From Centropus unirufus (taxonomy: Eukaryota; Chordata; Aves; Cuculiformes; Centropidae): DNA of 64,000 bases. The stretch spans positions 600,055 through 664,054 of the forward strand of contig VYZI01000075.1 in assembly GCA_013397695.1 (NCBI GenBank), in the 5' to 3' direction. A model generated the notes under the pieces. It did no database searches, was not told the origin of the DNA, and saw nothing but the letters and a program-made list of their open reading frames with translations. Numbering within the stretch: position 1 is the stretch's first letter; each line of letters begins with the position of its first letter. A program made the position numbers and the translations under genes. Shown here one piece after another: positions 51,717 through 63,700 of the stretch.

Positions 51717-54700
51717 CTGTTCAATTAAAAAAAAAAAAAGATAGGAAGTTACAAACAAAACAGAAATGTGTCCTTTTTATGCAGTCAGTATCAAAACCCA
51801 CTTTTCTAAGCTACTTACTTCCATAAAAATAGTTGTAATGGTTATATCTTTCCCGTTCAGTGCACGGAAGACTAAGCAAAAACTAATCTTTGCTTTCCAA
51901 CCAAAGATAATTATAAAACTGTCACAAGAATAAAAGGGTTTGGTGCTGCCACTGAGAGGTGCATGACATCAAACCTGCTATATAAAACAGGAAAGGGAAT
52001 TAAAAAAATAAAATAAAATAAAAGGGAGCTGTACCTCATCTTTTCCTTTGCTTCTTCAAAACTTTCAGAAACAAAGTAAACCTCCTGGAAAGTTGTAATG
52101 AGGCATTCTTGCTTGCTGGTGACCTTTGGATCAAAAGGCTTGACTTTGGCACTGCCAGAGAGTGAGTGCTGGTAACAATGAGTTATCATGTGTCAGAGGA
52201 ACATCACCACCCAAATAATCCACAAGGAAGATGACGTGAGGTAGATTTAATAGAAAAAGATTACATGAGAACATATTTAGTGCAGTGGTTCTTAAAATTT
52301 TTAGCTGCAGATTAAGAGGTTAAAGCTTAACAAATAGAATAACTCTGAACAGTCATATTCTGCCAATCAAGGTCAATAAAAGGGATTCCTCAGACGAAAG
52401 GCTCATGTGTAAGCAAGAGCAATGTTTTCAGAATCTGGTTAAAACAACAGAGGTTTATCCTGAAAACAGTTACTCAGAACCTAATGTTGATAAATACCAG
52501 TTGTCTAATGCTTCCTATTCTAATGCTTCCTACATTGGGAGCTGCTCAGCATGTGTTCAAGAGCAGACCATCCAGTGGTTACTGCAACAGTGGATTTGTC
52601 TAAATCTAGTAGGTTTGTCGGAGTCGTCAAAAGAAGGATTTTTAGAATGATACTCAATTAAAAAACAAGGCAAATGAGTAACAATAATAACCAGGTACAA
52701 ATAAGGAAAAGAGGTAAATAAGCCGCGGATCTTCTTACCTTGAGCTCACTAATTGAAGAGAGCAAGCCAGCCCCATAAACTCGTAGCTGTCCCTCCTGCT
52801 TGCACAAGCCAAACTCTACAGTGAAGAAGTAGCACTAAAAAAGAGAAGGGAGTAAAATAATTTAGCTTTCAGCAAAGATGCCGTGGTGAACTAGATGGGG
52901 GCATTTTTATTAGTAGGTAGTGTCAAACAGTTACAAGCATCAGTCATCTCTTAGTTATCCATCTCGGATATTTAAAGAGGAAAGCCAGAATGGAAGGGTG
53001 AAGAACCAGAGGCCTGCACATTTCTCATAAGAAAGGCTGATATTGTACATCATGTAAATAGGCCAGAAACTGAATGTCAAGAGGAATATGGAGACTTCAA
53101 TCAGTCTTGAGAAATACTGTCATGACATGACAGCTTCAGTTTAAAAGAAACACTGGATAGAGAAGACCTGAGCGAGTGAAAATATAAGCCTGATACAATT
53201 TGTTCCTCCTTTGTCTGTAAAATTAAAGACGTTTAGTTTGCTCTATTTCAAGATGTCTGCAGGTATGTGGGGAGGAACACTATTTTCATATATGGCTTAA
53301 TTCTACTCCCATTGAGATGGTAGAAGTTTTACCACTATCTACACTACGTGGGAAAAAAAAAAACATTTAAAATACCAGCAAACCAGTTCTTTCAAAACTG
53401 ACAAGTAATTTTTCTGTAAATTTAATTTTCATCTTAAAAGACTTTTGCCAAAGCATCCAGAAAATGCCCAGGAAAAAAAGATTCATTTATATTATTTTAA
53501 TTTCTTGGCTGAAAAATATCTAATAGTAGCACTCACTGCATTCAATGAAAACTCCACATCATTTCAATTCATTCTACACAAATAAATAGCTTACTTTTAG
53601 GACCAATGAATCATGTTCCCAGGAATAAAATTGATTTTGTTTGAAAGAAACAGACCATAGAATTTCAGTCTGGAAGAAGTGATCTACCACCAGAAGTTGC
53701 ATCTTTAGTTGACAGCCAAGTGAACAAAAACACCAATCACATCAACTTTAAAATGTAGCTTTTTCCTGCCGTGGAGAATGGTTATATGCTCTAAAAGCCA
53801 AGAACCAGCGAAACACACAGCTCTAGAAGCTAATATTGCCCTGAAGCTCCACATTTATTCTAAGGAGTGAGATCATCCTACTAAAGCATGAAGCTTTCAA
53901 GAGGATCACCAGGCACTGAAACACTCACTGTTGCCAGTTTTTGGACAGCTTCATCTGATGCCCCTAGTGATGCAAGACCGATTTCCTGGGAGAACTGAGC
54001 AAAACTGGGTTCAGCCAAAAGAGGGACATGGCCTAGGAGCTCATGGCAGGTATCACTGGAAGAAAGACAAAATGAGAAATTTCATGATCTATCTTTGTGG
54101 TAGAAGAAAAAAGTAAAGTATTTAATATGCAAAAGACAATAAAACGTCCATCATGTTTAGCTGAAAGCACCAGCGCAGCTCATACCAACTCTACATAATT
54201 ATTTAAACCCAGATTTTCAAATGAAGCTGTCTAAAATTACAATCTAAGCTCTATCTTTATGAGGTAAGTGAATATTAAACTAACTGCACACAATGACAGC
54301 AGTAAGACTTCTCCAATAACACGCTGTACTTTTGAAAAATCCTGTGCTTATGAAGGTGGCCCTTGAGCACACTAAAACTTCATTACATTCAGCATGAGGG
54401 TTGAGGCTTCAGCACTTTAAAAACAATAAGTTTTCTCGCTGGTGTTCCTGAACAACTTTTAAGTAGCTTGGCTCTGGGTAACAAGATTCAAAACTCTCTC
54501 ATTCAAATCCTACCCCAAGTTTAAATGACTCACGGCTCTGGTGTATAGAGAGGGTCTGAGCTGTGTCTAACATATTGAGTGCAATGAAAAACTCTGAATG
54601 CTAATCCTGCCAAGAAGTCTCTGGGCGACAGATATCCAGCAACAGGGCGAATGGTGAAACCCGTGCGCTCTGAAAAGGAATGGAGAAAACTTACATTAAA

Positions 54701-57700
54701 TCAGTGTAGACTTGCACAGCTTTGTCATCTTTCCTGCTACAACTGGGGTAAAAGCCTCAAGCACTACCTCGGCTCAAGGGAACATGCTAAAATTAGGCAC
54801 AATTAGAAAAATTAGAAATTAGAAAAATTCGGCCTAAGCTTGAGAATGACCAACATTTAGTAAAAGTGTTCATCCTTCTGTATAGGTGATGTCCTTAAAT
54901 TTCATGCTTACAGCAAATGCAATACAGCTGAGCACCTCTTTAGCCAATCCTAATAGTCTCTGTGAGGTAGGATTACCCATCAAATGTCACCGCATATACC
55001 AAAGACGCAAGACATTGAAACACTGATGGACAAAAAAAGGCCTCTGTAAGGCCCAGAATTAATAGAAGCAAAAGTGACCAAGAATGTTTTTCATACCCAT
55101 ATAACAGCAATGTGATTTGCAATGGACAAAATTATTTCATTACCTTTCAGGAAGCATGACACATCTTCCAGCTGGGGAATATTGTCTTCCCTGTACCCAC
55201 AGTACTTGGTGAGCAAGGGTAAGTTCTTAAGGTACTCTCTGCAGGCATGAGTTGGGTAAAGCTTGTTAAGCTCTCGGTACACAGTCCCCCAAGTCTTGAT
55301 CTCCTCCCCAGTGAATTCAATCTTGGGAATTGGGTCACCACTACAAGGTGAATAGGAAATAAGGACATTTCGTGGTAAATAGCTAGTAACTGATGACTCA
55401 TTTACTACTATTATTTAACATTTATATGGCTGTGACACCTGGTCAGGGCTAAGACCCCGTTCCATTAGGCACTGTCAAATACACAGTGAGATCTGGCCTA
55501 TGCCCTGGAGAGCCTTTAGCAGAAGGGCTTGCTCTCTTTTCCACCTCTGCCAACTAACAGGAATCTTTGCATTGACCTCACTAGAGCCTAAAAGCTTTGG
55601 ACCTGTAAACAATTTCTCACATGTTTAATGTTAAGAGTAACATTGAAATCACCTGCAAAACCTTTACAGCTTCAGAAGGTGAGAACGCATCCATGTACAA
55701 CTTCCCTGTTGACAATTACAATTACTTTCCATTACCCTTTTAATTTATTTTTTAAAAAGAGAATTCTCTATATCAATAACACAATGCAGCTAAATACATC
55801 CATAGGTAAAAATCACGCTTCCAAGCTGAGACAAGCATCTGCCTGAACATATTAATTGAAGTCCTTCTCTCCTATTTAGCCCTCAGGATCTCCATTAAGG
55901 TGGATTATGGCAAGGGTGTGACCTAAAGCCCATTGTGTTACGCTGAAGTTCCACTGCCAGCCAGATAACCAGTGGTAAACACTTTCTCAAGGGAGTCTCT
56001 CGTAACAACACATTATCAGTAACAAGTTCTGTGCTGTGGTAACCAATTACACTAATACACAAAGCAGCAAAGCTCTAGGTACCCACCATTTCTAGGTCAT
56101 TTCCAATTCAGGAACTTGGCTTCTAAATTCAAGCAAGTAATAGCAACATGAAAGTCATGTTTAGACAAAATTTCCAGCATTAGGCTATGAAACTTTTACT
56201 GTTTTAAGAGCTCCCTTCCCCAAGCAGCATTTCTAAAGACAGAAGCTCTTCAAGTTTCTTTTCACAGAAAATGTCTTATCTACACATCACATGCCCTAGT
56301 TTGAACCAGGAAAGAAAACTCAAATATTAACATCTGCCCAGAGAGTTTACACTCAGTGGCCAATTGGGTTTTGCCTCTCCTTCGTAAAGGAAATGAATCT
56401 GCCCTAGCTAAGTCAGTATGTCCTGGCACCGGCAGCTGTGGAGCACACATTGCCCACCCTCTTCCTTTGCTGCACCCATTTCCAGAGAAGTGGGGAGGAA
56501 CAGCAGGGTCCAAATGCACCATCCTGCAGGAAGCCAACACTGGCATTGCTCCTCATCTGAGGAGCAGCACTGCCACAGGTGCCATAATGGCCAAGAAACC
56601 ACAAGCTGATCCTCAGACCCGTCAGAGCCCTGGGGAGATACAAAATGGCCTTTTAATCTTGCCTTACTTCTCCCTTCATTTTATACTCCCAGGTCTGATT
56701 CCTAAGCCAAGAATGCCTGAGCAAGACCTGAGCCCAGGGAACATGAGCTCCTGCCAGTCCACCCTGCTTTTACTAAAAAGCACCCAGAAAGCTTGTTCTG
56801 CAAGAAGTCCAGCTTACTGTTTGTAGTTCATAGCCAGGTCTGCAAAATACTTTCGCCTCTTGCGATAGACATTGTCTTTGAAACCCTAGTGGAGGGGAAG
56901 AGGAAAACAAAGTCAAATACATTTCCAAACTGTAGCAAATAAACCAATTTAAAACAAGGCACTCAAAATTTCTTCCATCAGGAAATACAAAAGCATGCTG
57001 TGTAAGAATGTGAGGACATCACAAGAACCTCATAGCTGTAGCCTGAAACGTTTAATAACTGAACTAAGGAATAGCCCAGTTAAAAGTAAGAATGAGCAGT
57101 TTTATGCAGGCAACTATATATTCAATAGACAAGGGTTCATTTTAGTCATACACACTGTTTAAACAAACTTGGTTACTTGCTCAGTTATTCTAAATTACAG
57201 GACAAATTCCCCATTTTGCAGTGCCCAAGTACCAAGATGTTTGTTCCATTTATAGTAAGGAAGAAAAAAAGAGGAGGAACCAAGCCTGCCTCAAAACAGC
57301 TTTTTTTTTTCTCTCCTTTTTTTTTGTTAAATTTGTGTGCAACGGCTCAGGGCCCAGACCTGGAGCCCTCACATGAGTAGTAAGCCCTGCAGAAAAGCAA
57401 AGGAGTTTAACTTGGTGACAGTCTTGCCTGAACTAGGAAAAAGACACGAAACTCCCAAAGAGAAGGTGCTGGGACCCACAGAAGCACTGTTGAGGGGGAA
57501 AAGAGTGAGGAGAAAAAGCTGCAATTTTTTCAAAGTCAGCTCTGCAAAGTATATTTTCACTGAGGATTGAGCACAGGGGGAAGAGATACTTACTGGATGG
57601 TCAGCATCCAAATCAGACCCATACATCAGCACTCGGTTTGCACACTTATCCAAATCCGAAATCTTCTTTGGAAACCAGGGAACATTCTCCATGTCTAGGG

Positions 57701-60700
57701 AACACATGGAATCCATAAAGTTAAAAATATGCCAAGCATGCTGAAGGAGGAAGCGCTACTTTAGAGTATGGCTATGGCGGTTACAAGTGAAATCTATAAA
57801 TTAAAAGGGTCATGAATAAGACAAGGGAGCGCACTGCCTATCTGGCACCAGCCTACAGCTCACACTTCCTCCTCTGTCACTGCCACAGTCTGCCTACAGA
57901 GCACAGCCAGCTTCAAAGCGTCCAGGGGAGGAAACAGTTCATATGTGTTTTCTGTGGCCCATAACTGTTCTTACTGTTAATTTTTCAGTAGTATCTAGAA
58001 GCAATCAGTGAGATAAGGCCTCCTTCTGCACACTGCTGTGAATCTTCTAGGGTACAAAGTATGAGAAGGAGCAGAGGTGTCATTTGCCTGTGTTCTCTGG
58101 GCAGGGTGGGAGCAGCTTTGAGTCCTCCCATCCTACTTCACTGACCATGGGAAACAAACGTTGCTCTGTGGTTACGTACTTCAGAAGTACCCAGCTTTGC
58201 TGAGAGATTTGTGACAGAAGAGAGGAAGCAATTTCAGCCCTGAAGCCTTAGAGAGATGTTTCTTTACAGTTTTGCTACTAATTTGGGGATTTTAAGCCCA
58301 AGAGAGCGTATAACCAAGCTCTTGGCAGAGTGGTTAACACACTGTTCTTGTGCCCCAATGCTCTTCAATTTTCTTGAAAAGGTCAAAGGGGGTGTTTAGG
58401 TTGACATTCTGCTTACTTAGGCCTAAAGTAATCTGGCTTTATTTAAAAGACACCAGATCTCACCTTCCCAAACCTATCAGCCTGTGCCAAGCATCGTGGC
58501 TGAGAAATACATGTGACCAACTTCCTGCTGCCCTGAACTTTAGGTATCACTTTAAGTAGAGGCAAAGGTAAGTAGGGTGTGAAGCGTCAAAGTTAAAAGG
58601 AACCATTTTCACACTAATATCAGTAACTGGGTGTGATAACAAGTTGTAAAACAAAAAAATAAATCAAGAGCTACATAAGGAAATTGCAGAATCCCTCTGC
58701 CCCTCTCAGTGTCTGAACTGGGGTCTGACCTTATTACGCATCCGTCATCTTGGTGCACAGTCCCTAGCCAAGCCCTGCATTCAGACTTTGCCTAGATGCT
58801 GGCCTGCAGTGGCCTGCGAGCCTCGATAACATCAGCTGAACTACATTCACAACAAAGAAGAATAAACCTTGTAGCTACCGATTCAAAACTCCACACAAAT
58901 GCAGACATGGGCACCACAAAAAGATTTCAAAACACCACATTGAGAAGAGTGTTTTCATCCAAACTGCCTTTTGTACTTACCATCCTCCTGAACATTGAAG
59001 TGCTCTGTTGGGTTCACAGAGACAATATTGACATGGGATTTCAGGAGCTGGAAGATGTCATTCAGTTGTTCCCTGTTACTGTCACAGTCCACAAAGATCT
59101 CAAACTCAGAATTACGTCTCCTGGACTTCCGTGACTCGATGTGTACCAGATTTACATGCTTCTCCTGTTTTGTAAGAAGTAATGTTTTCAAATAGATTGA
59201 CTAAAATCTAGAACTTGTTTTCCAAATGAATATTCACCACCTTTGTGAAGCTATTTTAGTTATTTGGATGTCTTGACAGCAGTTTGCTTATTGCGGGGGT
59301 GGGGGGGGGATGGTTTGATTTTAAAAAGCCTCCCATTCAGAAGAAAATGGAAGAGAACTTCTGTTCTTTCAATTTCATTTACATTCAGGAAGCACAGAAA
59401 GACACAGTCAGGAGGTTTCAATTCATAAACCTTTTTCTTTCATCGCTCCCATAGGAAGCTGATTAGCAACTGGATCTGGGGTAATTCACCAAAATGCCAA
59501 TCAAGTCACCATGTAATTATCTCCCAAGCAAGGGGTTTAAAAGCAATAGTTTTCAGGGCATAAATTTCACTTTTCTTTCATTTGAAAAATTATTTAATCA
59601 TATGCCTTGTATCAGGAACAGAGAGAAAACCCCGGGCTAAGACATGCAGGGCCAGGTGACAGAGCACAGTGGCACTGGGCATGTTCCTTGCGCAATACCT
59701 GCCCAGCAATCAAAGGAGTGCAGCTGTCCACAACTGCAGTTCCTCTGTCACCCTCATCTGGCTCAGCAGGGTGACAAAGGCACTGGACTCAACCAAGTGT
59801 GGGTTGGCACCCACTTGCCAACTGCAAGAGTTTCAGACCCACGTGTTTTATGCAGCAGAAACAATGACTGCCAGTCCTCTCTTTATGAGGGGAAAGGACA
59901 AAACTGTCTCTAGTTTGTGCAGGTGACACATTCTGTGAAGATTTTTAGCCAGACAGGATCCAATTTCTGAGGCATAAATTTACCTTTGTGGGTAATTTTT
60001 GAGTGCACCGTGGGAGACAGGTTAGGAATCACATCCTTAATAAATGGATGTAATTAATTCTATTGCATTCCAAAACCATTCTTACAATTTAGAAGGCACA
60101 GAAATGCTGTAGTAACATGATTCTTACCTACCTGAAAGAGTTTCAATGCTTTTACAAGTCCTCCAACTTCATTCTTCAAGGAAAAAATTATGGCTGTTCT
60201 TCCTCTTTCAGATGCGTGGTCTTCATTCTCTTTATTGTCATCGATCATCATGTAATTTGACTTATTTAACTAAATGCAAACAAACAAAAAGACCTTTTTG
60301 AATGGCTAGTAGTGCAAATCATGTCAAGTTTTACATTTCTCTTTGCCTTGGGGTAATAATGTCCTTTGATCATCCACATAAGGATAGGTGCCAATTAGTT
60401 CATTACACCACAGCAGAGAGCATGCAGAGAATCTGTTAGAGATGATGATCACATACTGAGATTTCTTTTATCTGTTGAATTATTTTATAGACATCTTGAG
60501 GCATTCTCGAGGATACAGAAAATGTTTTCCAAGTATAAATTATATTTAGCATGGGTATTTTTTTTGGGGGGGGAGGGAGCTGTAAGAAGTCAGCAGAAAT
60601 AATAAGCTGAACAAAATACTTATTAGCAACTTTGATGAATGCCTGTAAAGGGAATCATTCGAAACCTGCTTGATATAGGTAGAAAAAGATAGAATGGGAT

Positions 60701-63700
60701 TTAGCAGATTAGAACTGAAAAATCACCAGCTTTCGCTTGCTACAGAATTGTAAAGCACTCCTTTTAAAGGGAAAGGAGTCAAAAAACTGTGCTGACTAGA
60801 ACTCATCGACTATAGAGACACTTGTCTGTTCAGACCCTAATTCACAGGACAAACTTTTATCACACTGAAAATCTGCAGACATCCAACACTGTAGGACCAC
60901 AGTGATGTTGTGGTACTAGGGAATCACACTCCTGACTCGGTTGAAGTCAGTGGATATCACAGACCATATTCCTAGGTACATGTAGCCAGGCCATAAATAG
61001 ACATAGCATAGAAACAATTAAAAATGTGGAATATACAAAGTAAAGAAAAAATGCAAGGCTTAGAAGCAGAGGCTCTATCTACTATGTCTTCAAACCTTGC
61101 AAAAATAAACAAAAGAAGGTGAGGTTTCTGAAGGATTCAGGGGAAAAGAGGAGAGGTAGAATGAAGGGAGATTACTACTATTTAGAATTATTTTTTTATT
61201 TGGCACAGCTTTTCAATATATGAATATCTGGTGACATTTTGGGGGGTAGAGATAGCAAAAATAAAAAAGCAATCAAAATACAACAGTTCTGTTGATGTCC
61301 TTCTACAGCCTCTCCAATTTTAACCTCTTTAAAATGGATAATACTGGACAGCTAAGTATTTCTATCTACTACAGCCAAGTTTAAAATAAAAACAAAAAAA
61401 CAAGATTTTACCTATATTTTATCAAAACACTCCCATTTACTTTTGCAATGAAAAAGCTAATCTACCTAGCAAAACAATGAAAGTGGATTAATTTTGAGTG
61501 GTTTACAACAAGGCAGGTGTTTGATGCTATTCTAAGGAAGGTTTGAAGCAGATTAATAGATGTATGTTCTCTGGGGTACCGAGGCGGTATCTCACGGAAG
61601 TGGTCTTGCTCTGAGCCCACTGTTACTAATGGAAACACCTGGATTTCTGACTGGGCCCCACCTCTAATGAGTTGTCACTATATGAGCCTGGACAACAGTA
61701 TCAGTCCATCATGCTGTTTCAGACCCACCAAAAACACTGATCTCCATCAGCCTGAGCACAGGTACTAAATTTTCTGCTGAAAGTGGGTGACAAGGCCCAA
61801 TCCAGGTTGCACTGAGCAGAGCATCAGATCAGAATCACAAGAACCAGGAACAGGCACTGAGCACTAGTCTTCCAAGCAGGGCAGAGAAAGCTAATAAATC
61901 CACAATTACATATTGGTTATTGGTTGGTTCCTCAAGAGTAGAGATCACCATTTCTGTGAGCCGAACCCTACTCAGATGGTAGAGCTATAGAAGAAGGTGG
62001 GTGCAAAGAAGACTCCATTACAAGGAGGTAGGCAGTTGTCTTTGAAGGCAAAGAATGTTGGGCTGTTTTATATGTACGGCTTACCTGCAGCAAGCTGGAT
62101 TCCACATTGAGGATCACTGACTTAAGGCAGGATCAGCTTATGAGATTTGGCGTAGTTACATGCTATAAGGTGCACAACTAGGACAAACTACATACATGGA
62201 AGACTAGTTTGTGTTCTGCTGGTTAACCAGCATTGTGTTTGGGAGCAGATGATATATGTGAAGTAATATGTTTGAGAGAGACCAAGGAAGAAAACAACTT
62301 TAAGAACTCGCTGTGGTTTGATGCAAGTTCTAAAGTTCACTTCTAACCTCAGAGTATGAAAAAGCTGCATAAGAGAAACTCAAATGTCTGTAACGCCAAA
62401 CACGCACCATGTTAACACTAAAGCAACATGAGAGTTTTGCTTTAAATTAAATAATGGACTGAAAACAGGTCTGCATTAATACAATGACCATTTTGGTGCA
62501 AGACAAGAGAAATTTGTAACGCAAAACCAATTCATCTCCTCCAACAGCTGCACCTTCATTTTCAGTTTATTCTCCATCAGAAACTCAGCTCTAATAAAAT
62601 CTGATGCTTTTCTTCTACGTGGTAACAGATTGGAGCTTTTTTTTTTTTTTAGTTGGGGGGTGGGATTAATATTGCATTGATGCTTGTTATCAATTATGCT
62701 AATCATTAACTGGTTTGCCATCAACCTGACTCAAGTCTTAATGAAAATACACAAACACATGGATACACCAAATCCCTTGCATGGACAGATACCTAGGTGC
62801 CTTCTGGTTAAAGATTGCTCCTTTTGGAGCCCAGAGCAATTATCTACCCTTTCCCTTTCTCCCCCAAAAAATGTTATCTGCAAGACAGATGCTTGAGAGT
62901 GCATATTTGGTGCTTTAATTCTTTACATTAACAGATAGTCAAGTTTTAAAATTACCCAAACGAACTCATCTAAAGGAAACTACATTTTAGAGACATCAGT
63001 TGGAAATAAAGAAGATCTTTTATAAATGCACTTGATACAGATTGCCACTAATTGTACTTGATAAAAAGTCCCAAAAGGCTTTTTATCTTTTTCTTTTTTT
63101 TATCTTCTCCTTTCTCTTTAAGTAGCTGCTTACTTCCTTCATGTCTTTTTGGTATACATCTTGGCAGGGAAGGATGAAGACTGGATCTTATGAGTAACCA
63201 CGGCTACAGTTCACACACGACGGGGAAAATTTTCAGCCACACAAAAAGTCTTTCTTAACCTTAGTTCTCAGACGCCAAACCTGAAGCTGCACTGTGCAGT
63301 TTGTTTGGCTTCCAGAGGTCTGAGAGCTACGGCAAAACAATCCTTTGTGAAACTTCACTCCCTTACGTTCAGCATTCTTGATTTCACAAAGAATTTTACT
63401 GACGTTGGAAATCGCACGGTGTCAATAACTGTGGCCAACCTACAAATGCAATTTTATCCGCTCCCCTCCGATGTACTGATCTCATCCCCTCTGTAACATG
63501 AAATAATCCAGTGGGGAATCTTTCTTTCACACCCTCTGTCTCCTAAGCAGTGTCGCACCAGAAGTTACTTTTGTTCTACCTTAATTTTACCTGAATTTTA
63601 CCACTCCCCCCTCCACTTCGGTCCATAAACAGCCACAAAATCAGTCCCATCTCGATCCCGACGGCGCCGGGGCAGCATCCCAGGACATCACCGCTCTCCA

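Noticed and set aside
53650..53700. Possible CR1 3'-end remnant (ATAGAATTTCAGTCTGGAAGA)
   Set aside because: Similarity to the CR1 tail is too short to support a repeat call.
56356..56826. 156-codon plus-strand ORF in TPH1 intron 5
   Set aside because: Overlapping frames on the other strand are open too. It runs into TPH1 exon 5 antisense, and no family is recognised. Composition effect.
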